DNA of 64,000 bases from Saussurea involucrata (lineage: Eukaryota > Streptophyta > Magnoliopsida > Asterales > Asteraceae): the NCBI GenBank assembly GCA_033807775.1, contig CM066320.1:184310784-184374783 (forward strand), given 5' to 3'. The notes under the pieces are model-generated. The model worked only from the letters and a program-made list of their open reading frames with translations. It was not told the origin of the DNA and made no database searches. Position numbers and translations under genes: made by a program. Below are positions 24,439-36,162 of the stretch, one piece after another. The first letter of the stretch is position 1, and each line of letters opens with the position of its first letter.

Positions 24439-24602
24439 GTAACACCCGTAATTTCGGTAAATAAATACCACCCAAATGTTTTGCATCTTGAAAATGGTGA
24501 GATTTATGTTTGGAAGACATTACGTAAAGTCTCTAAGAGTATCGGGAGTTTTGGCGTTGAAAAAAAGTCGAGTTCCGGGGCTTGGTACGCGGGTCGCGAC
24601 CA

Positions 24603-24627
24603 GCGACAATGACCATGTCATTGTCGC
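24603..24627. repeat. Perfect hairpin in LTR A1
   Basis: Inverted repeat with 11-bp arms, GCGACAATGAC-CAT-GTCATTGTCGC. Further GTCATTGTCGC copies follow at about 24716-24742. The A2 LTR has the same hairpin near 56725. Confidence 0.8.
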
Positions 24628-26075
24628 GGTGTCAATGTCGCATTGGGTGACGATCTGAGCAAATCAAACAGAAACATGCACATGGGGAGCGACAATGACA
24701 CGCGAGAATGACCAGGTCATTGTCGCGGTGTCATTGTCGCGGTCGGGGTGCTGAATCCGATTAAAACCCCTTTCAACCCCAAATCACTTCTCACTTCTCC
24801 CATTTCACCTCTTTCTCTTCCAAACCGAAACCCTAACCCTCTAAATCGTTTTTGGAGCTCTTGAAGCCATAAATCTTACAAACCAAAGCTTCTCTTTCAG
24901 TTTTTAACGAGGAATTTGAATGGAGGTTAGAACCCTTCTTCTCACTTTCGTTTTGGTAAGAGTTCTACACTTTCTAGGGTTTTACCCAACCCTCACATAA
25001 ACCTTTTCCTTTCTTTGGATGAAATGAAGATTGAAGCTCACTTTGGTAACACTAGAAGTGTTTGGTTGGTGGATTCACTTGATGATTGAGGTTTTGGAAG
25101 ATTTGGACTTGAAGATACGGACTTCTTCAAAAGAGCATACGTTTGGTAAAAACCTAGATTTAGCTAAATCTAGCAAAGGTGAGTTCAAGTTACTTTGCGA
25201 AAACTTTGTACATGCCAAAATGAGCATTTTTCAAATATTTGTGTGTTTTACTTGAAAATATATGTGGTTGAGTTATTTGAATGGTTTAACTCTATTTGAA
25301 GTGTTTATCATCATAAATGTGTAAAACACCCATATTTGGGGCTTTTGAATATTTGGATGGTTAGAAGTCAAAATTGTCTTTAAAAGATTAATTGCTCAAA
25401 ATAAGGTTTATTTGATGGTTTAATCATGTTAGTGTAAATGATTTTAATAAACCATTTGGGAAAATGCACTTTTAGCGTTATGAGTCATTTTGAGAATATT
25501 AAGGGTGTGGGTCCTTTAGGAAAACCCTTTTGTTTAACCAGTGTTGAGTTTTGGGGTTAATGATGATTTTGGGATACGTGTTTTCTTAAACAATGTTTAA
25601 ACGCGTTTATACGATGATGACCGACATTATGGGTCTACAAGTTTGGAGCACTTTGCTCGGTTTTGACTTTGAGATAGTCTTGGGACATTTGTCCGGTTTA
25701 AATGGCTTGATGTGTAGTCTTATTTACGGGTTGCTTTTATTGCACCGTGTTGCATATTATTGCACGTTGTTGACATTTACATGCTCGGGGTGGAGTCTAG
25801 GATGTGTTATATTCTTAATTTGCATTTCATTTGCATGATTTGATGTTGATAAATGATCATTAGATTTTGAGCAGAGGGCTCGGTTTTGGACTCGATTGAG
25901 TCTTGATGGCATTCGCCCGGTTTTAATAAGCTCGACGTGGGCTTGGGGTTTGCATTGCATGAATTGCATTATATTTGGAGTTTACATGATTTGAATGCAT
26001 TAGTTATTCTTTTGAGGTCATGTATGAATTTTTAAGTTAAGTAAGCTTGTTTTGGATGGTGAGTTTTTCCAAGGT

Positions 26076-26305
26076 AAAGACCTAGTATGGTTGAACTTAA
26101 GGGCTTGGACTAAAGACCTAGTATGGTTGATGTCTAAGAGGGGCTAAAGACCTAGTATGGTTGATGCCGAAGACGGACTAAAGACCTAGTATGGTTGATG
26201 TCTAAGATGGACTAAAGACCTAGTATGGTTGATGTCTAAGATGGGCTAAAGATCTAGTGTGATTGATGCCAAGGATTGACTAAAGACCTAGTATGGTTGA
26301 TGTCA
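26076..26305 (+). repeat. ~35-bp tandem repeat in LTR A1
   Basis: Seven units with the core AAAGACCTAGTATGGTTGAT separated by variable TGTCTAAGATGGGCT-like spacers. The same array is at about 58197-58427 in LTR A2. Confidence 0.88.
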
Positions 26306-27182
26306 TCCGTTTTCCACATCCAAGAAGCTTACCTACATTTATTTAATCGTGGTTTAATTTATGTGTTTGCCACATTCGATGAAATCGGGTCTCCCCCGTC
26401 ACCGAAGGGTGTTGATTTCGGGTATTTTATCTATTTACATTGTTGATGTTATATTACATGCATATGGATTGTTTCCCATGATTGATGGACAGATTTATGT
26501 ACATTCTTATTGGATGTTTTAATTGCTGGAGTTTTATTCGCAGTGGCGATTATTTGAGAAATTATTATTAATTAACTCTTGATGTGAGTTTTGGATTTGA
26601 GTCCTTTACAGAGAAACGATTTTCATTGGAAGCTTTCCTCTCAGAAACTGTATGCGTTTGGAAAATGGGTTGTCGATGTCTTTTATACAAACCCTTTTAG
26701 AAAATCATTTGTTTAAGTTGTAGCTGTCGATTTATCAAATGATTTGCTCATGATAATCTTTGTCGCAAAATCTCGTTTAAATATTTATTCAGATCATGAC
26801 TAAAACTACTATCTCCCGATTTATGATTTTATATAGTCATGATAAAATGCTTGAACTCACTAGGCGTAAGCCTAACCCTTTTATTTGTCGGCATGTGCAA
26901 CAGGCTCAGGTTGGGGTAGCTCTAGCTACATTGTGAAGTGGCAAGTGCTAGTAGAGTGCACGAGAGGTGACTTGTTTAGTGAAGTATTCCGCACGTATTT
27001 GGATTTAGCAACTTGTGTTGTGTTAAGTAACACCCGTTTAAGTTATTTTATTGGGGAAATTATAATGCTTTAAATTCCGAGGTATTTTAATGAATGAATT
27101 GTAGAGATGATTTATCTACTTTTGGATGTATTATCGAAATTTTAAATTAGTTGCCCGTTCCAAATTCGAGGGTGTTACAAGT

Positions 27183-27194
27183 TGGTATCAGAGC
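27183..27194 (+). other. Primer binding site, Gypsy A
   Basis: TGGTATCAGAGC, complementary to the 3' end of initiator-Met tRNA, three bases after LTR A1. Confidence 0.85.
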
Positions 27195-27335
27195 ATAAGT
27201 TTGAGAGATTTAGGTGTTGATTTTGGATACCTAGACTCAAACTAGCGTTTGTTTAAGTAAATGAGAGTGAAATTCACCTTTAGGCACTTTAAGATAGGAT
27301 GTTTTGAAGTTGATGGAGCTTTTAGAAAAGAGAAT

Positions 27336-28307
27336 TGTTGGTCCCGAAAGGCCTATACAAGTTTGTAGAAGGGGGGGGGGGGTGGGGGTTGAATACAAAC
27401 ACGCTATTTTACTTTTCTAAATTGTTTATTGATAAATCATTAACAATTTACAGCTTGTTGCGGAAACAAGATTAAGGATAAACCTAAATCTAAACAAGTT
27501 GGAACACTAAGGTTTCTGTCACTAAGAAAGATACGGAGATTACTAATAAAATCCTATCTTGAGAGAGATTTGAACTTGTCCAGAGTTAGCAAGTTACTTC
27601 AAATGAAGTGAGTTCATCTCTTTATATACTGCATGCATTTAATGCAATTCAGTATACACTTTACACGTGTCATCAGCGGATTGGTTGCATGCCATTGACC
27701 TTTGTTGACAACCTTAGTAGCCGTAAAGATGAACAGTGTAGTATCAGAGTGGTTGTACGATCTCAGATTTTCGGAGGTTCTTTTCTGACATTTCGTACGG
27801 TGGCGTGCAAGGGAGGTTAAGACAAAAGTACTTTGTACGGAGGACTTCATGATCAGCTTTCGTTGATTCAGCGATTATCATTTACTATTCAGCGAATGAT
27901 AAAGTTCAGCGATAGCTGAAGTCTTGTACTTGATACTTCACGTTGAGTGGACAAATCTGAGTCTTCGCTGATCCGCATCAGTTCATTAGTAGACTTGTCG
28001 CTGGTTCTTGAGCTTGATCTTCGACTTCAGCGTAGAACCTTTGTTGACGTGAAACTTGTCTTCAGGGATTATAAGTAAACAACTAACTTATCAGCGATCA
28101 CCATAAGGACTGAACAGACTCAGCGCATTATGGTGAACAGTGTTCGCTGAATGTTTAATTTAAAGAGCGAGAGTTCCTATCAGCGGTACTGTAAGATCTT
28201 AGTACTTATCAGCGATAGTGAAACCCTGATACATATTGTTTACATACAATTTTCACTAAGTATTTAAGAGAGGGTCATTATCAAATCACTGAGGGTTTGG
28301 ATCAACA
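27336..28307 (-). repeat. 3' LTR of SIRE-like element
   Basis: Starts TGTTGGTCCCGAAAGG on the plus strand and ends GGATCAACA. On the minus strand a strong TATA box (TATATAAA, 27621-27628) separates a U3 densely packed with CAGCG/CGCTG words from R-U5. About nine substitutions separate it from the other LTR by eye. Confidence 0.9.
27621..27628 (-). promoter_or_regulatory. TATA box of SIRE-like LTR
   Basis: TATATAAA on the minus strand; the equivalent in the 5' LTR, the one driving the genomic RNA, is at 52409-52416. Confidence 0.65.
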
Positions 28308-28318
28308 ATCTCCCCCTA
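28308..28318 (-). other. Polypurine tract of SIRE-like element
   Basis: TAGGGGGAGAT on the minus strand directly before the 3' LTR start TGTTGATCC; the plus-strand primer of reverse transcription. Confidence 0.75.
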
Positions 28319-29317
28319 TTTGATTATGACATAGCAACAAAGAAAATTGCTATTTAATGAAAACATAAGGATAAAAAGAACTCATAAAATATTTGTCCCT
28401 TTTACTGTTTTCTGGGATCTTTTCAGTACTGATGGAGTAAAGTACATTCGCTGAAATCTTTCTTTAAATCTTTGAATCAGGTTACAATGAAGAACAGAAA
28501 GATTACAAGTACAAGCGAAATAAATTTCAAGTACAGAAGGATAACTGATACAATAGAGAAAAAGGAGATTATATCAGTTTTCAAAAGGTTCTTCCTTAAT
28601 GAGAAGTTCATCAAGGGTCGTCTTTTCAGTGGGAATCATCCAGTCAGGAACCGTTACACATTGTTTTCTTTTCTTCAGCGCTTCTTGAAAGATCAAGGGT
28701 TTTAGGTGTCGTGCCTGAATGTCCTTTCTGAAGTCACACCAGTAGATAAGATCTCGGAGCTGTTCGATTGGAGTGATTGGGAGCTCAGCGATCCGTTGAA
28801 AGCATTTTCGTCCGTCGTAGTCAAGAAAGAATATTCCATAAGGATTACTGATGACTTTACCAGGGACGAAAAGTTCACATGGTGGCAAAGAGATGTCAAG
28901 GGAAGATAGATCAGGATCAGGACCAAGTACTTCAGCGCGAGAGAAACCAATTCCAGTTTCATTTCATATGACAGGTCCTGAATTTGAATCTTGACGTTTC
29001 TTCCTTGGAGAACCTCTTTTTCTTTTCGGCTTTAGATCGGGAACAGGAGGAATATCCACACAAGAAGATATCAACTCGATCTGTCTGTTTATCAGCTTTT
29101 CGAAATGATTCTTGTACTTAGATTGTGATGGTTGGATAGCTAACCTCATCTCCAGCCATTCAGAGAGACCATACCTTTTTACAGTGTCAGCACGAAAGGT
29201 TTCAGATGTGCCATCTTCTCTGAACAGTTTGATGTCAACAATAGGTACTCCGATAGATGTTCTTCCATAGATGAATACCTTGTTAATCTTCGCTGGACGA
29301 TATCTGAAGTGAATTTT

Positions 29318-31517
29318 TGTAAAGCTCGTGTCCCGGTACGTTATTGTTTAATTTTATTTAATTAAGGTGTTTACCGTTATTTGTTTTGGTTTGGGGTTTG
29401 ATGTCGTTAAGGACCAAATTGCTGAAAATTGTGAGTTTCTTGTAGTTGTGAGTGTCTTGGGTTAGTCAAGGGGCCGGTTTTGTCATTTCCTCAAAGTCTT
29501 TGCATGGGGCTCGGCCCATGAAAGAAACCGAACCCCTCCCTTGTTTTCTTATTTTCCTTGTTAGCCAAGCAACCCAAAACGTGTTTCTCAACCCTATTGT
29601 CCTTTCTCTCGGTTGTGTGGTGCGGCAGTGAACAAGAACGAGAGAGAGATAGAGGTGAGCCGTGAAGAGAGAGAGAGAAGGGCGAAGAGAGAGGAAGCTG
29701 CCGGAGATCGCCGCTGCAGTCGCCGGCGCCTTCACCGCAGGTCCGTTCGGCGAGAGGGAAGAGAGAGCGGCGTGGGTGCGATCGCAAGAGGGTGACATCC
29801 GGTCGTTCGAGGTAAGTCCCGTCCCTTTTCTTGATTGTTTTCCGTCTCTCGTCGGTTCTCTCCTGTGACAGCCGCGTCGCGGCGGCCTTGGCCGCTGTAG
29901 GCAGCGACTGTGGTATCATCACCGGAGATGGTGATGTAGTGGTGAACTCTGTGGGGTTGCAATAAGGCGGTCGAGAAAGAGAGAGGTCGGAGGTGCGAGA
30001 GGGTGCAGAGTGTGTTGTGTAGTCATCGCCGGAGAGCCGCCGGCGGTCGCCGGGCCGGTCGCCACCGGCGACCGCCACTGCCGGAGATGGCAGTGGGTGG
30101 CGCGTGGTGTGGCCAGACCTTAGTCTCTATCGAGCCCTTAACCCGTGACTTATTCAATTAAGCCGAAAAGTTCAAACCGTTTTGATAAATCGCGTCTTTA
30201 TGGAAATTTTTGTGGGTACTGTCCAGTTTTCGCGTAAGCATAACTTTTCGGTCGTAGCCCCGTTTGAGCCGAAATTGGCGCCCACGGTTCAAGTGCGGGA
30301 TCGAGCACGTTTTCCGTGTTTTAGCGGAAAACTGGTTCGGTCTCTAACTGGGCGAAAAAGTGGTCGCAAGTTCGGTGATTCGTCATTTTATGTAAAATTT
30401 TCTGGGATCTGCCACCGTTTTGTATAGACCATATCTTTCTGCTCGTAACTCGTTTTGAGGTGAAATTGGTGCCCAGAGTTCCCTAATCGAGTTGGGAAGG
30501 TTTTTTCGTGTTTTGCCGAAAGTCTGATTAAGCCCGTAGCTAGGCTGTTTTGGGCTGTTTGTGCAGGCTGAACCGGAAACTGGCAGTTTTGGTAGGCGTT
30601 CGTATTTAATTCATAATAAATTGTAGAAAAATAGTTATAAGACGTATAATATGTCCTTGGAACCCTAGCTCAGAGGACTTTCTGGTCATAAATTAATATT
30701 GGGATTTTTCTGGTTTTAAAGGGGTCGAAACAGGTCCCGAACAGACCTGTTTTGTTTGAGCGGAAATTAGTTTTAGTGGCGGTTTAAGCGTATGTCGAGT
30801 CATAGGGTCCGGGTCTCGTATTGACACGTTTTAACATGCGTTTAGGTGCCGGGAAGTGACCGTATTTGTGAAGCTTGAACTGTGTTATTAAGCTGGGCGC
30901 GCATTCGAGGTGAGTTATCTCACTGTGTAGTTAGGGGTTGTATGCATGTCATAATAGTTTGTATGTACTACTGTCTTTGTGGTGTGAACTAGTTGTTTGT
31001 GGTGTGTAATATTTGATTGGTTTGAATGCTTGGTATAAATGGTTACATTACAATTCGGTGGGACCGAGGCCTCGATGGTACTGAGGTGTTGGATACATTA
31101 CAATTCGGTGGGACCGAGGCCTCGATGGTACTGAGGTGTTGGATACATAATTACTTGTAGACGTTTACTCGTTTTATGTAACTGTGATGTTGTTGCTTAT
31201 GTGCAGATAGGGGTGATGTGTATATAATTCCTATCTGCGCATGTGTTGGAATTCACTAAGCTTCATGCTTACCCTTTCCCAATAAACTGTGGTTTCAGGT
31301 CCGAGCGGCTTCAAGGCGTGACAAGTACACACTGGCGCGCGAGGAGAGCTGGTTGTTTTATGGTTTTATTAATTAAACGTTTATTCCGCTGTATTTTTAT
31401 TATAAAGTTAATAATTATGAGTTTGCAAACGAAACGTTGGGATTCATTTAATGAGTTGTTATAAATGAGTTGTTTATTTAAAAATTTAAATTTGCTTGTA
31501 ATTTTTGGGACGTTACA
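29318..31517 (+). repeat. LTR B1
   Basis: TGTAAAGCTCGTGTCCCGG to TTTGGGACGTTACA. A GC-rich section at 29690-30110 contains GCCGGCG/CGCCGGAG palindromic words, and a 50-bp unit (CGGTGGGACCGAGGCCTCGA core) is doubled at 31044-31146. The open frames over the GC-rich part are antisense artefacts. Confidence 0.9.
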
Positions 31518-34500
31518 ACTTGGTATCAGAGCACAGCTTGAGTGAATCAAACGCACCTCGGTGTGTTTGGTCTCAAGTCGCGGCTGGGAAATTTTCAAAT
31601 TCTTTATTAAATCTTTTTGGAAAAATAAAAGAAAGGAAAACCCGTTTGAGAAACGGTGATCGATGGCGCAGTGTGTACAGTCAGCCGGAGCCAGGGGAAA
31701 AGGTACGGTACTTAGTGTTTTATTGCTTTCTAGATCATAGAGTATGCATGCTAGATTGCCTGTTGTGGACACTATGCTGTATGTTGAACTACTTGCTATT
31801 AGGAATTTATGCTAATTATGATAGGTTACTAAGTGGATGCCCTCTAGGTTGTATGCAGTAAGAGGTTTATAGCCTTAGAATATTCGATTTAGTTCTATTT
31901 CGCAGCTCTTGTTTGAGTCCAACCGTTCTAGGATAGAGTCTTGTATTCGACTGTCTATTTATTTCGCACTGCATATAACCGGGTATTCGCGAGGTCACCC
32001 ATTATAATTAGTAGGGATTCGGTAATAGCAAGGGTAGTGGGATAAGAGGAAGTTTCTAGAGAGCTGGGAAGGGTGTTTATGTATGAGTATGTGTGCTAGA
32101 TTGCTTTCTAGAACATAGGAGTATGTATGCTAATTAGCTTGGTGCTTGTTGCACTATATTGCATGTCTGCTGCTTGCTATTAGGGGTTTGGCAGTAGCAA
32201 GGGTAGTGGTTTGGATGGAATTCCTAGGGAGCTAGGAAGGGTGGATGTATATATATGCTGGTGCAGGCATATGGTTAATTATATATTTAATTGTTGTTGT
32301 ATGACCGATGGTTTATTAAGTATACATTTGTGGCTGTCTGATCGGGGAGACCGATGGTTTTATATATGCAGTAGTTGTATGAGTTGCCTGTTTAGGATAT
32401 GTTCTTGAACTGACATGTGTGGCTTAATTATTTTATGTGTATAGTTTCGGCGAGAAACTACTTGGACCCTCGGGATGAGACTCGGAACGAGCGATGATAG
32501 GTGTGGAAGGTAGTAGTAGAGCTCCTACTACCGGAAGCACAAGATCAATGCTCGAGTCGGGGAAGTCACGAGGAATCCAAGGAGTTGGGTGTGAGTGTTG
32601 TTAGTGTGCGTTGTTATGTGCTAATAACGCGTTGTATTATCTACCCTGAATAGCCGTCACGAGGAGAGACAAATATAGTAGATCCACTGGTACATGTGTA
32701 CTTGACTTGCTTTGAGGGGATGATCGTTGGGGTGGTGTCGAAGGCTCTAATCTGGCAGTCGTTGGAATAGAAAGACGATTATAGTATTAGTCACTTGGAG
32801 TGACGATAAGGATGATATTTGTTGTAAGCAGATCATTTCGAACCAAGATGGAAGATTGTGCTAGAGTCATAGGCTTATAGAGCCGACTTTGATTTGAGGA
32901 AAAATCGTAGGGATTATTTGACGTAATTTTTCCATCTTGCCCCAAGAGGCTTAAATGTCCGGAGGACAATAGTGGATTAGAAAGGTAGAGAGGAGCATGA
33001 GTCGAGACGTTGAAGGTCGACTGAGTCGTGCACAGAGTTTATTTTGAAACTTTGGGAAATGTTTAGCACACACACAAGATTTCGAATTATAGTTTTGAAA
33101 ATACTTGAAACCGTTTATCACGGGAGTTGAAAACTTTGTAAAAGATTGTTTCATTTGATTATTTTCCAACGGTTCTTTCGGGTACGATAATATCCGTGTT
33201 TTGTGGTGGTTAAGATGTTGGGTAAGAGACTACGGCTTGAGACTCTAACATTGGAACTCCTCCACATGTGTTAGAGTTGAGACGGAAAGTTACATTCCAC
33301 AATGTCTGTTTAAAGGCTATTTTAGTGATTTGTCTAAAATGAGTTTGGAATTCTAGTGTCGCTTAACTTTTCGTTCGAGAGTTTGTGTTACTAAGTGTTT
33401 ATTTTGCAAATAGTTCAGTGTGTGGATTGATTCATGCGTGACATAAGTGATGCATTGAGGAATTTTGGTAACATTTCATAAGGAGTTGTTTAGTGCGCTT
33501 TTTAGTCAGCTAAAGGTTTTATTGACATTTTCATGAATATGCGATTTATCGACTTAGGGGTATGCATACTGGGGTAACCTTTGTTCTCGGCATTTTGATG
33601 AACGAGTCGTGCAAGAAAATGCTTTAGTTCCTTTTTGTCGAAATGAAAGACCATTTGATCCAAGGAGTGTTTTAATGTTGTAAACATCATGCATACGATT
33701 ACAATGTGTTATATTTTGGAAATATAAATGCGTAGATTTTTGACATTCGGTTAATTTAGAATTACCGTTCATTTTTTTTGGGAAATTAAAAACTTTTGCT
33801 TTGGAGGAAACGAGTATTTTGAGCATTTTCGATAAATACATTTTTTTAAACTATAATGTTTTGACATTATATGTCCCAAGTACGAAACTTGAGGAAGTGT
33901 TACAAGCTTGCATGCCTGCCCCCAGTTTGAGTTTTTACGAGGTTTTTAATCGATATTTCCAATTAGCAGAAGCGGACTGGTTTCTGTCTTCAAGTTTGCA
34001 ACTTACACAAGACAATTGTGTTTTAACAAAAATATATTTGTAAACCGTGTCATCGTTTTGTGTGACTAGCTGACGCGCGAAAAATTTGTGGCGAACCCTG
34101 TGCCACGTCATTTATGATTAAAAAGAGGAATTTTTGAATCAAACGTCGTGAAACTTATTTTGAATTATGTGCACACCTTTGTCGGACCCTGTTTAAGGTC
34201 AGCGGTTACCTTAAGTGCATGTCATGAGTCAATCCATACTGGAATCGAGGCGGTTCATTTTAAAGAAATTATTTGTTACGCTTTGCTTTTGTGTGAGTAA
34301 ACCGAACTGCAATGGAACGATTTTCAACATCTTTTTCCTATGTGGGACGAGCGTGTCCAGTTTTGCGTAACTATCGATATGGTAATAGTAGCTTTATTGC
34401 TTACGATCTTTTTGAGATGAAAATCCTGATGTTGAAAATATTTTGTAAATGATTTTGTAAACCATTTGGGGAAATGTGCTTTTAAGTGTCATGTGTCATT

Positions 34501-35976
34501 TCGAGAATTTTCAGGGTATGAGTCCTTTTGGAAAACTCTTTTGTTTAACCCGTGTTGAGTCTGAGACTAAGGTTGACTTCAGAGTATTGCTTGCTTAAAC
34601 TTTGTTTAAACGCATTTTCCGACCTATGGGTCTAGCAAGCGTGGAGAATTTTGCTCGGTTTTGACTTGGAGTTAGTCATGGGCCAATTGCCCGGTTTTAA
34701 TGGCTCGATGTGGAGTCTAGTTGATGAGTTGTTTTGTCGCACCGTTTGGCATTCTTTGCACGTTGAGTGTTTACATGTTTGGGTGAGTGAGTCAATCCGG
34801 AATAGGCATGTTGTTGGTAGGCTGTTTGCTTGGGATCCTTAGACACGTTAGTCAGTCGTTGGTAATGGTCGGTTGGGTATCCCGGGGTGGGACCCCGGTA
34901 TTCATGTGTTTTAGCCTAGACTTTCCAGTAGGTACTAGGAGGATATAGTTGTGGGCACTTACCTGGGAGGTAGTTCCGGTGTGCTGGGCCTTGAGGCGTT
35001 ACCTGGGAGGTAGACGTCAAGGTGTATCCTCGATACGGTGTGACTTGGCTTCGTAGAGCAAGTGTGGATGATACGTCAACGGTGGAAGGTAGGTATTCCA
35101 CGCGCGTTAGTACTGTAGGCCGAATTGTATCGGTTAAGGGATTGATGCCCTTTATTATTAAGAGAATAAATGCGCATCAACCATTTTGAGGTAGGTGGTA
35201 TATTTAGGTGTCGACTTTTGGGCTTGAGGCCAAACACCTTTAGTATAATCGGAGAGTTGTAGCCGATTTTAAGATAATCATGGTGATGGTAGTAGTAACC
35301 CTGAAATGATCACTTGTGATGGATGGTTATGGTGGAATGACCTACGGGTGTGTTAGTTAATTTTGGTTGTGGGGGTTACCTATTTGTGTTAGTGTCTAGG
35401 ATAATACCACGCTGATGTTTGTTATTGTAATCGGTGGGACCGATGTTCGGCGGGTGGCCGATGTTTGTTATTGTAATCGGTGGGACCGATGTTCGGCAGG
35501 TGGCCGATGTTGGTTATTGTAATCGGTTGGACCGATGTTCGGCGGGTGGCCGATGTTGGTTATTGTAATCGGTTGGACCGATGTTCGGCGGGTGGCCGAT
35601 GTTTGTTATTGTGATCGGTTGGACCGATGTTCGGCAGGGGGTCGATGTTTTGTTAATATAATTTATTGAAAATCTTTGGAGTCTATTAGAATTCGTGGAA
35701 GTTAATCAACAGTTAAGGGTAGGAATGATCGTAGTCGAGTATCCTGTAGGGTATACTGTGAGCACCTTTAGCGTGGTTAGAGCTTGAGACTTGACTCGGA
35801 ATGTATAGAACACCTAAGATTGGGAGACAACTGAAGTCGTTTGACTAGGAATGATTCCAAATGTTGGGGTGTTCTTTCGATCATAATTTCGGTGTACTTG
35901 AAGGAGTTTTGTTGGTAAGAAAAGTATTCGAAGAATTTTTTTTTAGTCGGTGTGAAAATTTAGTTTCCAGTATTGA
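31518..35976 (+). other. Internal region of Gypsy B, non-coding
   Basis: No protein family is recognisable. It holds a duplicated ATAGGTTACTAAG/TAGCAAGGGTAGTGG-type patch near 31800-32220 and a five-unit minisatellite at 35417-35645. Confidence 0.7.
35417..35645 (+). repeat. ~46-bp minisatellite in Gypsy B
   Basis: Five units with the cores TTATTGTAATCGGTGGGACC and GATGTTCGGCGGGTGGCCGA. Confidence 0.9.
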
Positions 35977-36145
35977 CATGCCGCCGTATGAGTCGTTGTA
36001 TGGTAGGAAGTGTAGGACGCCCATTTGTTGGGGTGAGATTGTTTAGCAAGTATTGGGGAGCACCGTTATTGTGCTAAAGGCGTCAGAGATGCGGGAGAAC
36101 TATCCGGAGCTGTTTGCGGGCGTAGACTTCGAGGACGAAGTCTAA
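35977..36145 (+). pseudogene. Relic of Gypsy pol C-terminus
   Basis: The phrase MPPYESLYGRKCRTPICWGE matches the conserved 'P-F-E-A-L-Y-G-R-K-C-R-S-P' block near the end of plant Gypsy integrases. After an in-frame TAG (36044-36046) the frame continues to EMRENYPELFAGVDFEDEV and a TAA at 36143-36145, resembling the tail of the chromodomain region. This shows that the coding-poor element descends by internal deletion from a chromodomain-type Gypsy. The stop lies 17 bp before LTR B2. Confidence 0.7.
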
Positions 36146-36162
36146 TTCAAGTGGGGGAGAGT

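Larger units (their letters stand above)
24439..27179 (+). repeat. LTR A1 of outer Gypsy element
   Basis: 2,741 bp, TGTAACACCCGTAATTTCGG to GAGGGTGTTACA. Against LTR A2 I count by eye roughly 28 substitutions (about 1%) and one 7-bp indel. Small open frames in both copies are shared and have no recognisable product. Confidence 0.88.

Noticed and set aside
25593..25838. Small frames shared by LTR A1 and A2 (also 25031-25255 and 26885-27073)
   Set aside because: They are identical only because the LTRs are; the frames have no recognisable domain.
27183..27194. TGGTATCAGAGC as part of a tRNA gene (here and at 31521, 52108, 59304)
   Set aside because: It is the primer-complementary sequence next to LTRs. 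No cloverleaf is present.
29491..30078. A 195-residue Arg/Ser-rich frame (and its copy at 36439-36909)
   Set aside because: It lies antisense in the GC-rich part of a Gypsy LTR, is altered by a small indel between the two LTRs, and has no family resemblance.
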